From positions 248,001 to 312,000 of the forward strand of contig CP019169.1 in NCBI GenBank assembly GCA_001953215.1: 64,000 bases of DNA, in the 5' to 3' direction. The DNA comes from Betaproteobacteria bacterium GR16-43 (GTDB lineage Bacteria; Pseudomonadota; Gammaproteobacteria; Burkholderiales; Usitatibacteraceae). How positions within the stretch are numbered: the stretch's first letter is position 1; each line of letters starts with the position of its first letter. This document shows, piece by piece, positions 37,140 to 48,553 of this stretch. The notes beneath the pieces were generated by a model. The model saw only the letters and a program-made list of their open reading frames with translations, did not search any database and was not told the DNA's origin. The translations under genes were made by a program, and so were the position numbers.

Positions 37140-38384
37140 TTAGAAATTGCCCTTGAACCAGTTCCTCATGCGTTCGAACACATCCTTGAAGCCCTGCCCC
37201 TGCATGCGCGCGTGCTGCTCGCGCTTCACCTGGTCCAGCCCGGCCATGAGCAGGCCGATGCCGGTGGCGTAGCGCGGGTTGCGAACCACTTCCGAGAGCG
37301 CCCCGGTGTAGTTGGGAACGCCGACACGGACGGGCATGTGGAAGACCTCTTCCCCCAGCTCGACCATGCCCCTCATCAGCGAGGACCCGCCCGTGAGGAC
37401 GATCCCCGAGGACAGCAACTCTTCCAGGCCTGAAGATCTGAGTTCCCGCTGAATGAGTGAGTACAGTTCCTCGACGCGCGGCTCGATCACTTCGGCCAGC
37501 GTCTGGCGCGAGAGCTCGCGCGGGCCGCGGTCGCCCACGCCCGGCACCTCGATCATCTCGGTGGTGCTCGCGAGCTGGCGCAACGCGACGCCGTGCTGGA
37601 TCTTCAGCTCCTCGGCATCCTTGGTCGGCGTGCGCAGCGCCATCGCGATGTCGTTGGTGATCTGGTCGCCCGCGATCGGAATGACGCTCGTGTGGCGGAT
37701 GGCGCCGTCGGTGAAGACCGCGATGTCGGTCGTGCCGCCGCCCACGTCGACCAGGCACACGCCCAGCTCCTTCTCGTCGTCCAGCAGCACGGCGTCGGAG
37801 GAGGCGAGCGGTTGCAGCATCAGGTCGTGCACTTCGAGGCCGCAGCGCCGGACGCACTTCATGATGTTCTGCGCGGCCGACACGGCGCCGGTCACGATGT
37901 GCACCTTCACCTCGAGGCGCATGCCGCTCATGCCCAGCGGCTGGCGGACGCTGCCCTGCCCGTCGATGATGAATTCCTGCTCGAGGATGTGCAGGACCTG
38001 CTGCTCGACCGGGATGTTCACGGCGCGCGCGGTCTCGATCACGCGATCGATGTCGTACTGCTGCACTTCCTTGTCCTTGATCGCCACCATGCCGTGCGAG
38101 TTGAAGCTCTTGATGTGGCTGCCGGCGATCGCGGTGATGACTTCCGCGATCTTCGCGTCGGCCATCAGCTCGGCTTCCTCGAGCGAACGCTGGATCGCGT
38201 TCACCGTGGATTCGATGTTCACCACCACGCCCTTCTTCAGCCCGCGCGACGGATGGCTGCCCATGCCGATCAGGTTCAGCGTGTGCTCGGGGGTGATCTC
38301 CGCCACCAGCGTGACGATCTTCGACGTGCCGACGTCGAGGGCCACGAGGAGCTTCCGGGTGTCGCGTTTGCGGGGATCGATCAT
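37140..38384 (-). CDS. ftsA: Cell division protein FtsA
   Basis: 414 residues from the ATG at 38384; a longer frame to 38870 is inside ftsQ. Actin-like protein that tethers FtsZ to the membrane. ATP-binding blocks: 'LLVALDVGTSKIVTLVAEI', 'CLVDVGGGTTDIAVF', 'GIVLTGGSSLMRGM'. The 1C domain sits around 'ITAIAGSHIKSFNSHG'. C-terminal amphipathic membrane helix 'FKDVFERMRNWFKGNF'. ATGA overlap with ftsQ. Confidence 0.97.
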   Translation of the reverse strand: MIDPRKRDTRKLLVALDVGTSKIVTLVAEITPEHTLNLIGMGSHPSRGLKKGVVVNIESTVNAIQRSLEEAELMADAKIAEVITAIAGSHIKSFNSHGMVAIKDKEVQQYDIDRVIETARAVNIPVEQQVLHILEQEFIIDGQGSVRQPLGMSGMRLEVKVHIVTGAVSAAQNIMKCVRRCGLEVHDLMLQPLASSDAVLLDDEKELGVCLVDVGGGTTDIAVFTDGAIRHTSVIPIAGDQITNDIAMALRTPTKDAEELKIQHGVALRQLASTTEMIEVPGVGDRGPRELSRQTLAEVIEPRVEELYSLIQRELRSSGLEELLSSGIVLTGGSSLMRGMVELGEEVFHMPVRVGVPNYTGALSEVVRNPRYATGIGLLMAGLDQVKREQHARMQGQGFKDVFERMRNWFKGNF

Positions 38385-39103
38385 GCTCGCTTCGTCTTGG
38401 ATGCCGGTTTCGTGGGAAGGTCGTTGGGATCGCGGGCCCGCTTCAGCGCGAAGCCGTTGGGATAGCGGAGGTCCGCGTACTTCGGGACCGGGTCGGCCTT
38501 CGCGAGGCGCGGCCACGCGCCGGCGAAGCGGTCGATGCGCGCGACGACGTCGCCGCGGCCGAGCTCGAGCACCAGGCCCGAGTCCAGGACCACCTGCCAC
38601 GCGCCGCGCGGCGACAGATGCAGCTCCGCGAGCGACGACTCGATCGGAACCAGCGCGCGGGCGATGCCGGGATACTCGCGCGCCATCTCGGGCGAGGAGC
38701 CTTCGGGCCCGGTGAATTTCGGCAGCTTGGCTTCGGTTCGCCCGGCGAAGAGCTCGCCCTGCGGATTCACGAGCAGCCCGTCGCTCCAGCGCGCGAGCGC
38801 GTCGTGCATCTCGAGGCGCACTTCGAGGCCGTCGGGGAAGCGCCGGCGCACGCTCGCGTCGCGCACCCACGGCAGGCGCTTCGCGCCCTCGCGCACCGCG
38901 ACGAGGGTCGAGTTGCCGGGCGGCATCGCGCGCACCGACTCGGCCAGCTTGTCGAGATCCGCACGCGCCACCTTCGACGTGTCGCCGGTGAATGCGATCT
39001 CGCGCACCGGCTGCGTGAGGGCCGAGTTGTAGGCGTACCAGCCCCCGCCGCCGAGTGCCACGAGCGCCACGGTGCCGAGGAGGACGCGCACCAGCGTCTT
39101 CAT
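38381..39103 (-). CDS. ftsQ: Cell division protein FtsQ
   Basis: 240 residues. One N-terminal membrane helix (about 4-23, '[20 protein letters not shown]'), then a POTRA domain beginning '[20 protein letters not shown]' and the FtsQ domain with '[19 protein letters not shown]'. Periplasmic scaffold linking FtsB/FtsL to the ring. Ends in basic residues. ATGA overlaps with ddl and ftsA on both sides. Confidence 0.93.
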   Translation of the reverse strand: MKTLVRVLLGTVALVALGGGGWYAYNSALTQPVREIAFTGDTSKVARADLDKLAESVRAMPPGNSTLVAVREGAKRLPWVRDASVRRRFPDGLEVRLEMHDALARWSDGLLVNPQGELFAGRTEAKLPKFTGPEGSSPEMAREYPGIARALVPIESSLAELHLSPRGAWQVVLDSGLVLELGRGDVVARIDRFAGAWPRLAKADPVPKYADLRYPNGFALKRARDPNDLPTKPASKTKRA

Positions 39104-40059
39104 CGCGGCGGCCTCCCGTCGAGGGCCGCGCCTTCGAGGATGCGCACGCAGAGATCCGGGAATTCGAGTCCGATCGCGCGTGCCGCGATCGGCACGAGGC
39201 TGTGGCCGGTCATGCCCGGCGAGGTATTGAGTTCCAGGAAGGAGAACGAGCCGTCGGCACGGACCATCACGTCGGATCGGCCCCAACCGCGGCCGCCGAG
39301 CACGCGGAAGGCCTTCAGCGCCACCTGGCGGATCTCGTCTTCGACTTCCGCGCGGAGACCGGACGGGCAGTGGTAGCGCACAACGTCCGTGAAGTACTTG
39401 TTCTCGTAGTCGTAGTTGCCCTGCGGCGCCTCGATGCGCACGAGCGGCAGGGCGATGTCGTTGCCGGTCTTCGGGTCGGCGAGCGTCGAAGCCGTGAGTT
39501 CCTGCCCGGCGATGAATTCCTCGGCGATCACGAGGTCGTCGTACTTGGCGGCGAGCGCGTACGCCGCGGGAAGATCGGCGGCGCGAACGACTTTCGTGAG
39601 CCCGAGCGTCGAGCCCTCGCGCGCCGGCTTCACGATGAGCGGCATGCCGAGCGTGTCGACGACTTTTTCCCAGTCGCTGTTCGCCTTCACCATCGAGAAG
39701 CGCGGCGTGGGAATCCCGGCCGCCATCCACACGAGCTTGGTGCGCCACTTGTCCATGGCGAGTGCCGAGCCCATCACGCCGCTGCCGGTGTACGGGATGC
39801 CCAGCACTTCGAGCGCGCCCTGCACGGTGCCGTCCTCGCCGAAGCGCCCGTGCAGCGCGATGAAGCAACGCTGGAAGCCTTCCTTCGGCAGGTCGAAGAG
39901 CGGCCGCTCCGCGGGATCGAACGCGTGCGCGTCCACGCCCCGCTCGCGCAGCGCGGCGAGCACGGCCTTGCCCGAGATGAGCGAGATTTCCCGCTCGGCG
40001 GAGGGGCCGCCCATGAGCACCGCGACTTTTCCAAGGTTACCGGGCATCGTTGAGGCCAT
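39100..40059 (-). CDS. ddl: D-alanine-D-alanine ligase
   Basis: 319 residues. ATP-grasp enzyme making the D-Ala-D-Ala end of the muropeptide. Family blocks: '[19 protein letters not shown]', '[14 protein letters not shown]', '[16 protein letters not shown]' and '[17 protein letters not shown]'. The start may be at 40059 or at the Met four codons later. Upstream, a hairpin repeat (40075-40157) separates it from murB, while the downstream boundary overlaps ftsQ by ATGA. Confidence 0.96.
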   Translation of the reverse strand: MASTMPGNLGKVAVLMGGPSAEREISLISGKAVLAALRERGVDAHAFDPAERPLFDLPKEGFQRCFIALHGRFGEDGTVQGALEVLGIPYTGSGVMGSALAMDKWRTKLVWMAAGIPTPRFSMVKANSDWEKVVDTLGMPLIVKPAREGSTLGLTKVVRAADLPAAYALAAKYDDLVIAEEFIAGQELTASTLADPKTGNDIALPLVRIEAPQGNYDYENKYFTDVVRYHCPSGLRAEVEDEIRQVALKAFRVLGGRGWGRSDVMVRADGSFSFLELNTSPGMTGHSLVPIAARAIGLEFPDLCVRILEGAALDGRPPR

Positions 40060-40074
40060 GAAAAGTCAAAGTCG

Positions 40075-40157
40075 ATTGAACCGCAGAGGACGCAGAGGTC
40101 GCAGAGGAACCCCAGATCGGATTTTCTCTGCGACCTCTGCGTCCTCTGCGGTTCAAT
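40075..40157. repeat. Long hairpin repeat built of 9-base units (copy 2, inside dcw cluster)
   Basis: Perfect 32-base inverted arms (40075-40106 and 40126-40157) around a 19-base loop. Each arm has three 9-base units, ACCGCAGAG, GACGCAGAG, GTCGCAGAG, after a TTGAA lead, the same layout as the element at 22211-22372. Both copies also have GTCAAA just outside the left arm. The element occupies most of the 105 bases between murB and ddl, where the rest of the cluster has almost no spacing. Confidence 0.88.
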
Positions 40158-40164
40158 GCCTTTT

Positions 40165-41055
40165 TCAAACAGGTTCTCCGACGATCCGAACTTCACGGAC
40201 CAGCTCCACGCCCGTGCTGCCGAACACCTCGGCCTGCACGTCGTCGATCAATTCCTCGAGGTCTGCCGCGGTCGCACCGCCCACATTCACGATGAAGTTG
40301 GCGTGCCGGGGCGAGACCTGCGCGCCGCCGATCGTGCAGCCCTTCAGGCCGCAGGACTCGATCAACCGGGCCGCGTGATCGCCGGGCGGGTTGCGGAAGA
40401 CGCTGCCGGCATTCGGCTGGTTCAACGGCTGCGAGGCCACGCGGCGCTGCAGCAACGCCTTCATCGTGGCCATCGAGGCCACTTCATCGCCCGGCGTGAA
40501 GGCGAACGTCGCGGCCACGAACCATTCCTCGCGCGGGGACCTGGGCGCGACGTGCCGGTAGGCGACTTCGAATTCCTCGGGGCCGCGCTCGTGCAACACG
40601 CCGAACCTGTCGACGGTGCGCACGCTCACGACGTGGTTCCAGGTCTCCCCGCCGTAGCAGCCCGCGTTCATCGCGAGCGCGCCGCCGATCGTGCCGGGCA
40701 CGCCCGCCATCCATTCCGCGCCGCCACCGCCGTGCTTGGCCACGTGGCGCGCGAGGTGCGGCGTGGGAACGCCCGCAAGCGCCGTGAAGCGCAGGCCGGG
40801 CTCGATCGTGATGCCCATCAACGCGTGGTGGGTGAGGATCACCGTGCCGCGGAAACCGCCGTCGCGCACGAGCAGGTTGCTGCCGAGGCCCACGAAGAGG
40901 AGCGGCTCGTCCGGCGAGCACTTCGCCAGGAACGCGCACAAGTCCTCGAGACCCGTCGGCTGGTAGAACGTGCGCGCGACGCCGCCGGCCCGCCAGCTCA
41001 CGTGGCGGGACATCGGTTCGTCGTGGCGGAGCCTGGGAAGGTCGCTCATCAGCAT
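40165..41055 (-). CDS. murB: UDP-N-acetylenolpyruvoylglucosamine reductase
   Basis: 296 residues. FAD enzyme reducing the enolpyruvyl group to form UDP-MurNAc. FAD blocks: 'FVGLGSNLLVRDGGFRG' and 'GVPGTIGGALAMNAGCYGGE'; the catalytic serine is in 'NAGSVFRNPPGDHAARLIE'; 'GGAQVSPRHANFIVN' closes the protein. Its length and missing insert fit the shorter type II MurB rather than the E. coli form. The start at 41055 is favoured by GGAG five bases upstream. Confidence 0.95.
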   Translation of the reverse strand: MLMSDLPRLRHDEPMSRHVSWRAGGVARTFYQPTGLEDLCAFLAKCSPDEPLLFVGLGSNLLVRDGGFRGTVILTHHALMGITIEPGLRFTALAGVPTPHLARHVAKHGGGGAEWMAGVPGTIGGALAMNAGCYGGETWNHVVSVRTVDRFGVLHERGPEEFEVAYRHVAPRSPREEWFVAATFAFTPGDEVASMATMKALLQRRVASQPLNQPNAGSVFRNPPGDHAARLIESCGLKGCTIGGAQVSPRHANFIVNVGGATAADLEELIDDVQAEVFGSTGVELVREVRIVGEPV

Positions 41056-41056
41056 C

Positions 41057-42457
<1,401 letters not shown>

Positions 42458-42458
42458 C

Positions 42459-43571
42459 TTATGCCGCACGGCAAAGCTCCTCGCAGAGGTTGGCGCACGC
42501 CACCGTGGCTTCGGGCTTGCCGAGCTCGCGGGCGCGCTCCGCCATGGCGCGCAGGCGTTCGCGCGTGAGTCCGCGAAGCCGTTCGGCGAGCGCCTCGGGC
42601 TTCGTCTCGAGCTGCGGCAGCGTGATCGCCGCGTCGCGATCGGAGAGGAAGCGCGCATTGGCGCTCTGCTCGTCGGCCACGAACCACGGCAGCGGAAAGA
42701 GGATGGCGGCGATGCCCGCGGCGGAGATCTCGGCCACCGTGACCGCGCCCGAGCGGCAGACGATCACGTCGCACCACGCGTAGCGCGCGGCCATGTCGTC
42801 GATGAAGGGCAGCACTTCGGCCTCGACGCCGGCGTCGCGATAGTCGGCCACGAGCTTCGCGTGCAGCTTGGCGCCCGCCTGGTGGACCACTTCGGGACGT
42901 TCGGCTTCGGGCATCGCCTTCAGCGCGGCGAGCACGAGGTCGTTCATCGTTTGCGCCCCGAGGCTGCCGCCCACCACGAGCAGGCGCAGCGCCCCATCGC
43001 GATGCGCGTAGCGCATCGCGGGCGGGTCGATCAGCGCGATCTCCTTGCGCACCGGCGTGCCCAGCCACTCCACTTGCTTCGGGCGCGGCAGCTTGTTGGC
43101 GAAGGCCTGCGCGATGGGGCGTTCGAACGCGCCCTCCATCCCGACGACGACACGGTCGGCTGCGATGGCGAGGACGCGATTGGTGATGCCGGCGACGGCG
43201 CCGGGTTCGTGCACGACCAGCGGGCGGCCCCAGAGCATCGCCATCATCCCGCCCGGGAACGCGACGTAGCCGCCCATCGAGAGCACCACGTCGGGCCGGT
43301 GGCGGAAGATCGCCTTCGTCGATTGCCAGTACGCGACCAGGATGCGAAGCGGAAGCCAGAACCACGCGGCCAGGCCCTTGCCGCGCACGCCGGTCATGTT
43401 GACCGTGACCATCGGGTAGCCGGCCTCGGCCACGAGCTGGTTTTCCATGCCCGCGGGCGTGCCCATCCACACGACGTTCCAGCTCCGGTTCACCAGCTCG
43501 CGCGCGATCGCGAGCCCCGGGAACACGTGCCCGCCGGTGCCGGCCGCCATGATGAGGATGGTCTTGCTCAT
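42459..43571 (-). CDS. murG: Lipid II synthase (GlcNAc transferase)
   Basis: 370 residues. Transfers GlcNAc to lipid I on the inner face of the membrane. Glycine loops '[17 protein letters not shown]' and '[13 protein letters not shown]' are intact, as is '[20 protein letters not shown]'. Two normally conserved spots vary: '[12 protein letters not shown]' has Pro where many MurGs have Gln, and the donor-site segment reads '[15 protein letters not shown]'. Sits 22 bases after ftsW. Confidence 0.95.
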   Translation of the reverse strand: MSKTILIMAAGTGGHVFPGLAIARELVNRSWNVVWMGTPAGMENQLVAEAGYPMVTVNMTGVRGKGLAAWFWLPLRILVAYWQSTKAIFRHRPDVVLSMGGYVAFPGGMMAMLWGRPLVVHEPGAVAGITNRVLAIAADRVVVGMEGAFERPIAQAFANKLPRPKQVEWLGTPVRKEIALIDPPAMRYAHRDGALRLLVVGGSLGAQTMNDLVLAALKAMPEAERPEVVHQAGAKLHAKLVADYRDAGVEAEVLPFIDDMAARYAWCDVIVCRSGAVTVAEISAAGIAAILFPLPWFVADEQSANARFLSDRDAAITLPQLETKPEALAERLRGLTRERLRAMAERARELGKPEATVACANLCEELCRAA

Positions 43572-43593
43572 GGGCGCTGGTTCCTCGACGTCG

Positions 43594-44751
43594 TCACAGC
43601 GAGCCCCCCTTCATCAGGTACCGGTTCTCGTGGTCGATGCGCAGCAGGATGCCCACCGCCATGCAGTTCACGACGATGCCGGTGCCGCCGAAGGACAGCA
43701 GCGGCAGCGTGAGGCCCTTGGTGGGCAGCAGGCCCATGTTCACGCCCATGTTGATGAACGCCTGCGCCGCCAGCCACACGCCCACGCCTTGCGCCACGAG
43801 GGCCGCGAAGTAGCGCTCCAGGCTCGCCGCGCGCCTCCCGACCGCGAACGCACGGTGCACGAGGAAGAGGAAGAGCGTGATCACCGCGGCCACGCCCGCG
43901 AAGCCCAGCTCCTCCGCGATCACGGCGAGCAGGAAATCGGTGTGCGCTTCCGGAAGATAGAAAAGTTTCTCGACGCTCGCCCCCAGGCCCACGCCCAGCC
44001 ACTCGCCGCGCCCGAAGGCGATCAGCGAATGCGAGAGCTGGTAGCCCTTGCCGTACGCATCGCTCCACGGATCCATGAAGCCCACGATCCGCTGGAAGCG
44101 ATACGGCGAAGAGACGATGAGCACGACGAATGCCGCGGCGAGCAGCACCGCGAGGCCCGCGAACAGCCGCCAGTTGAGGCCGCCGAGAAAGAGCACCGCC
44201 ATCGCGATGGTCGTGATCACCACGAGCGCGCCGAAGTCCGGTTCGCGCAGCAGCAACGCGGCGATCAACGTCATCACCGCGAACATGGGCAGGAAGCCCT
44301 TGCGGAAATCGTCCATGAACGCGGCCTTGCGCACCGTGTAGTCGGCGGCGTACAGGACCACGAACAATTTCATCAATTCCGAGGGCTGGAAGCCCGCGAT
44401 GCCGAGCGGGATCCAGCGGCGGCTGCCGTTCACTTCGTGCCCGATACCCGGGATCAGCACCGCCACCAGCATCAGGCCGCCCAGCAGGAAGAGCCACGGC
44501 GCGGCGCGCTGCAACACCCACAGCGGCACGCGGAAGATCACGGCCGCGGCCACGACGCCGATCGCGATGTACACCGAGTGGCGGCCCAGGAAGTAGCTCG
44601 AGCGGAAGCCGGTGAAGCGCTCGGCTTCGGCCATCGCGATCGAGGCGGAGTACACCATCACCAGTCCGATGCACAGCAGCAGCAGCGCCGACCAGAGCAA
44701 ACCCTGGTCGATGCCGAGCTCCTGCGGCGCGGGCTGGCGATAGAAGTTCAC
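43594..44751 (-). CDS. ftsW: Lipid II polymerase FtsW
   Basis: 385 residues from a GTG at 44751 that overlaps the murD stop (GTGA). SEDS-family membrane protein with about ten membrane segments, glycosyltransferase partner of FtsI. Family blocks: '[19 protein letters not shown]', '[19 protein letters not shown]', '[11 protein letters not shown]' and '[20 protein letters not shown]'. A longer frame to 45366 lies inside murD. Confidence 0.95.
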   Translation of the reverse strand: MNFYRQPAPQELGIDQGLLWSALLLLCIGLVMVYSASIAMAEAERFTGFRSSYFLGRHSVYIAIGVVAAAVIFRVPLWVLQRAAPWLFLLGGLMLVAVLIPGIGHEVNGSRRWIPLGIAGFQPSELMKLFVVLYAADYTVRKAAFMDDFRKGFLPMFAVMTLIAALLLREPDFGALVVITTIAMAVLFLGGLNWRLFAGLAVLLAAAFVVLIVSSPYRFQRIVGFMDPWSDAYGKGYQLSHSLIAFGRGEWLGVGLGASVEKLFYLPEAHTDFLLAVIAEELGFAGVAAVITLFLFLVHRAFAVGRRAASLERYFAALVAQGVGVWLAAQAFINMGVNMGLLPTKGLTLPLLSFGGTGIVVNCMAVGILLRIDHENRYLMKGGSL

Positions 44752-46115
44752 GAACGGGCGCCTCCCGCGATCGCCTGGGCCGCGGCGGCGAACACGTCGC
44801 CCCGGTGGCCGTAGTTGCGGAACATGTCGAGGCTCGCGCACGCCGGCGAGAGCAGCACGGCGTCGCCCGGTTTCGCGAGCGCATGCGCCGTGCGAACGGC
44901 CTCTTCCATCGTGGCGGCGCGTTCCATCGGCACACCGGTGGACGCGAGCGCGGAGGCGACGGCCTGCGCGTCCCGGCCGATCAGCACCACGGCCCGCGCG
45001 CGCGCCTTCACGGCGGGTGCCAGCGGCGAGAAGTCCTGGCCCTTGCCGTCGCCGCCGGCGATCAGCACTACGGGTTGCGTGAAGCCCTCGAGCGCCGCGA
45101 CCGAGGCGCCGACATTGGTGCCCTTCGAATCGTCGTAGAAGCGCACGCCGTTCGACTCGGCCACGAGCTGCACGCGGTGCGGCAGGCCGCGGAATTCGCG
45201 GATGGCACGCACCATCGCGTCGGAAGGCAAGCCGATTGCCGAGCCCAGCGCATGGGCCGCGAGCGCATTGGCCGCGTTGTGCAGGCCGGGGATCGCGATC
45301 TCGCCTACCGGCATCAAGTCGACCGCGCCATGGCACAGCACCGACTTCGCGGTATTGAGTCCCCATTCGCGTTCACCGCGCGGTTCGCCGAGACCGAAGG
45401 TGAAGACGTCCTTCGCATCCCGGGCCATCGCGCGCGTCATGGAGTCGTCGCGGTTCAGCACGCGCGTGTGGCAATGCCGGAAGATGCGCGCCTTCGCGGC
45501 CGCGTAGTCCTGCATCGAGTCGTAGCGGTCGAGATGGTCCTGCGTCACGTTGAGCACCGCGGCCGCGTGCACGTGCAGCGAATGCGTGGTCTCGAGCTGG
45601 TAGCTCGAGAGTTCCACGGCCCAGACGTCCACGTCCGGGTTCGCGTCGAGCGCCTCGAGCACCGGCAGGCCGATGTTGCCCACGGCAGCCGCGCGCAAGG
45701 AAGACGCGGCCGCCATGGCGGCCGCGAGGGCCGTCACCGTGGACTTGCCGTTGGTGCCCGTCACGCCGATCACGCGCGCAGTTCCCTTCCCGCGGATCGC
45801 CCGCGCGAAGATCTCGATGTCGCCGATGACTTCGAGGCCGCGGCGTTGAGCCGCGCGGAGGACCGGCTCTCGGAGCGCAAGACCCGGACTCGCAACGACC
45901 GTGTCCACACCTTCCAGAAGGGTCTCCTCGAAGGCGCCGAGATCCACGCGGAGGTTCGCCTGCTCTTCACGGAGCGTTCCCAGGGCCGGAGGCGCCGCTC
46001 GCGTGTCGGCTGCGCGCAGCACCGCTCCCCGCCGCGCCAGCCAACGAATCGACGAAAGCCCCGAGTCACCCAGGCCGAGAACGAGGACATGCCGACCTTT
46101 CCATTCATCGTCCAT
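44748..46115 (-). CDS. murD: UDP-N-acetylmuramoylalanine-D-glutamate ligase
   Basis: 455 residues. Adds D-glutamate to UDP-MurNAc-Ala. N-terminal '[20 protein letters not shown]', P-loop '[19 protein letters not shown]', '[11 protein letters not shown]', '[10 protein letters not shown]' and '[20 protein letters not shown]' identify it. Starts four bases after the mraY stop and overlaps ftsW by GTGA. Confidence 0.96.
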   Translation of the reverse strand: MDDEWKGRHVLVLGLGDSGLSSIRWLARRGAVLRAADTRAAPPALGTLREEQANLRVDLGAFEETLLEGVDTVVASPGLALREPVLRAAQRRGLEVIGDIEIFARAIRGKGTARVIGVTGTNGKSTVTALAAAMAAASSLRAAAVGNIGLPVLEALDANPDVDVWAVELSSYQLETTHSLHVHAAAVLNVTQDHLDRYDSMQDYAAAKARIFRHCHTRVLNRDDSMTRAMARDAKDVFTFGLGEPRGEREWGLNTAKSVLCHGAVDLMPVGEIAIPGLHNAANALAAHALGSAIGLPSDAMVRAIREFRGLPHRVQLVAESNGVRFYDDSKGTNVGASVAALEGFTQPVVLIAGGDGKGQDFSPLAPAVKARARAVVLIGRDAQAVASALASTGVPMERAATMEEAVRTAHALAKPGDAVLLSPACASLDMFRNYGHRGDVFAAAAQAIAGGARS

Positions 46116-46119
46116 CTCC

Positions 46120-47205
46120 CTAGCGAAGTTTCAACGTGGACAAACCGAAAAGGACCAGCATCATGGTGATGATCCAGAAGCGGACCACGACCTGGTTCTC
46201 TTTCCAGCCCTTCAATTCGTAGTGGTGGTGCAGCGGCGCCATTCGGAACACGCGCTTGCCGGTCAACTTGAACGAGGCCACCTGGATCATCACGGAGAGC
46301 GTCTCGACCACGAAGACGCCACCCATGATCAGCAGCACGATCTCCTGGCGCACGACGAGGGCCACCATGCCGAGCGCCGCGCCCAGCGCCAGCGCGCCCA
46401 CGTCGCCCATGAACACTTCGGCCGGATACGCGTTGAACCAGAGGAACGCGAGGCCCGCGCCCGCGATCGCGCCGCAGAAGACGGCGAGTTCGCCGGCACC
46501 GGGGATATAAGGAAAGGCGAGGTAGCGCGAGAAGCCCGCGTGCCCCGTGACGTACGCGAACACCGCGAGCGCCGAGGCGATCATCACCGTGGGCATGATC
46601 GCGAGGCCGTCGAGGCCGTCGGTCAGGTTCACCGCGTTCGAGGTGCCGACCACGACGAAGTAGCCGAGGATCACGAAGCCCACGGCGCCCAGCGGAATCG
46701 CGATCGTCTTGAAGAACGGCACGATGAGCTCGGTCTGCTGCGGCAGCTTCGCGCTGTACGCGAGATAGACCACGGCGGCGATCGCGATCACCGACTGCCA
46801 GCAGATCTTCGCCTTCGCCGAGAGGCCCTTCGGGTTGCGGTGCACGACCTTGCGCCAGTCGTCGACCCAGCCCACCGCGCCGAAGCCCAGCGTGGTGAGC
46901 AGCGCGATCCACACGTAGCGGTTCTGCAGGTCCGCCCAGAGGAGCGTCGTGACGGCCACCGCCACGAGGATCAGCGCGCCGCCCATCGTGGGCGTGCCCA
47001 TCTTGATCAGGTGCGTCTGCGGGCCGTCGTCGCGCACGGACTGGCCGATCTTGTAGGCGGTGAGCCGCCGGATCATCGAGGGCCCCACGATGAACGAGAT
47101 GGCGAGCGAGGTCAGCGCCGCCAGCACCACGCGCAGCGTGATGTAGTTGAACACGTTGAACGCGCGTTCCTTGGTGGCCAGCCACTGGAAGAGTTCAAGC
47201 AGCAT
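46120..47205 (-). CDS. mraY: Phospho-MurNAc-pentapeptide translocase
   Basis: 361 residues, about ten membrane segments. Makes lipid I by joining UDP-MurNAc-pentapeptide to undecaprenyl phosphate. Catalytic loops are visible: '[16 protein letters not shown]', '[18 protein letters not shown]', '[17 protein letters not shown]' and '[19 protein letters not shown]', plus '[19 protein letters not shown]'. Overlaps murF by 11 bases. Confidence 0.97.
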   Translation of the reverse strand: MLLELFQWLATKERAFNVFNYITLRVVLAALTSLAISFIVGPSMIRRLTAYKIGQSVRDDGPQTHLIKMGTPTMGGALILVAVAVTTLLWADLQNRYVWIALLTTLGFGAVGWVDDWRKVVHRNPKGLSAKAKICWQSVIAIAAVVYLAYSAKLPQQTELIVPFFKTIAIPLGAVGFVILGYFVVVGTSNAVNLTDGLDGLAIMPTVMIASALAVFAYVTGHAGFSRYLAFPYIPGAGELAVFCGAIAGAGLAFLWFNAYPAEVFMGDVGALALGAALGMVALVVRQEIVLLIMGGVFVVETLSVMIQVASFKLTGKRVFRMAPLHHHYELKGWKENQVVVRFWIITMMLVLFGLSTLKLR

Positions 47206-48553
47206 GGAGCCCTCCTCCCGGGGCGAGGCTCTCGGCCACGCGCTCCATCTGCATGAAGCGCGAGCCCTTCACGAGAATCGTCGTGCCGGGATGGTCTTCG
47301 GCGCGCACCGCCTCGAGCAGCGCTTCGAGCGTCGCGAAGTGCTCGGCACCGGAGCCGAACGCCCGGACCGCCTCGCGGCTCGCCTCGCCCAGCGCCAGCA
47401 TTCGGTCGATCTTCTGGGCCTTGGCGAACGCGCCGACTTCCGCGTGCAGTTGCGGGCCGGTCTCGCCCACTTCTCCCATGTCACCGATCACGAAGACCTT
47501 GCGTCCCCGCGCCGCGCCCAGCACCCGCGCCGCGGCCTTCATCGAATCCGGATTGGCGTTGTACGTGTCGTCGATCACCGTGGCGCCGTGGCTCGCGGTG
47601 CGGTGCTGCTGGCGGCCGGGCACCCCGGCGAAGCCGTTCAGCCCGTGCTGGATCGCATGCGGCGGAATCTCGAGGGCAAAGGCGGCCGCGCAGGCCGCGA
47701 CGGCATTGCGCGCGTTGTGTTCGCCCGCGACTTGCAGCGTGACGGCGAAGGCGTCAGTCGGCGTCACCAGGCGAAGCTGGTCGCCCTCCACCTGGCCGCG
47801 CACGTTGGCGTCCTCGCCGAAACCGAAGGCGACGACACGGCGGTCGCGATTCAGCTCGCGCCACAGCGGCGCGTACGCATCGTCAGCGTTCAGGATCGCG
47901 ATGCCGTTGGGCCTGAGGCCGGCGTAGATCTCGCCCTTGGCACGCGCGATCGCCTCGACGCTGCCCAGCAGGCCCACGTGAGCCCGGTGTGCATTGTTCA
48001 CCAGCGCCACGGTGGGTTGCGCAATGCGCGTGAGGTAGTCGATCTCGCCCGCGTGGTTCATGCCCATCTCGAGCACGGCGTAGCGGTGGCGCTCGCGCAG
48101 GCGCAGCAGCGTGAGCGGCATGCCGATGTCGTTGTTGAAGTTGCCCTCGGTGGCGAGCAGGTCCGCACGGAAGCCGCAGTACGACGCGAGGATGGCGGCG
48201 ATCATTTCCTTCACGGTCGTCTTGCCGTTGCTGCCCGTCAGCGCCACCACCGGCACCGAGAAGCGGGCACGCCACGCGGCGGCCAGCTTTCCGAGTGCCA
48301 CGCGCGTGTCGGGCACCAGCACCTGCGGCACGGGCGCATCGCCCTCCACCCGGCGCGAGACGAGCGCCGCGGCCGCGCCGCGCGCGACGGCTTCCGCGGC
48401 GAACGCATTGCCGTCGAAGCGCTCGCCCTGGAGTGCCACGAAGAGGTCTCCGGTCGCGATGCGGCGGCTGTCGGTGGTGACGCCCGCGATCGCGACGTCT
48501 TCCCCGCTCAGGAATCCGTCGACGGCGCGGGCGGCTTCGGCGAGCGACATCAT
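47195..48553 (-). CDS. murF: UDP-MurNAc-tripeptide D-alanyl-D-alanine ligase
   Basis: 452 residues. Adds the D-Ala-D-Ala dipeptide. P-loop '[20 protein letters not shown]', '[16 protein letters not shown]', '[19 protein letters not shown]' and '[20 protein letters not shown]' are diagnostic. The start at 48553 forms ATGA with the murE stop; a second Met follows immediately. A longer frame to 49816 is a reading-through of murE. Confidence 0.96.
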   Translation of the reverse strand: MMSLAEAARAVDGFLSGEDVAIAGVTTDSRRIATGDLFVALQGERFDGNAFAAEAVARGAAAALVSRRVEGDAPVPQVLVPDTRVALGKLAAAWRARFSVPVVALTGSNGKTTVKEMIAAILASYCGFRADLLATEGNFNNDIGMPLTLLRLRERHRYAVLEMGMNHAGEIDYLTRIAQPTVALVNNAHRAHVGLLGSVEAIARAKGEIYAGLRPNGIAILNADDAYAPLWRELNRDRRVVAFGFGEDANVRGQVEGDQLRLVTPTDAFAVTLQVAGEHNARNAVAACAAAFALEIPPHAIQHGLNGFAGVPGRQQHRTASHGATVIDDTYNANPDSMKAAARVLGAARGRKVFVIGDMGEVGETGPQLHAEVGAFAKAQKIDRMLALGEASREAVRAFGSGAEHFATLEALLEAVRAEDHPGTTILVKGSRFMQMERVAESLAPGGGLHAA

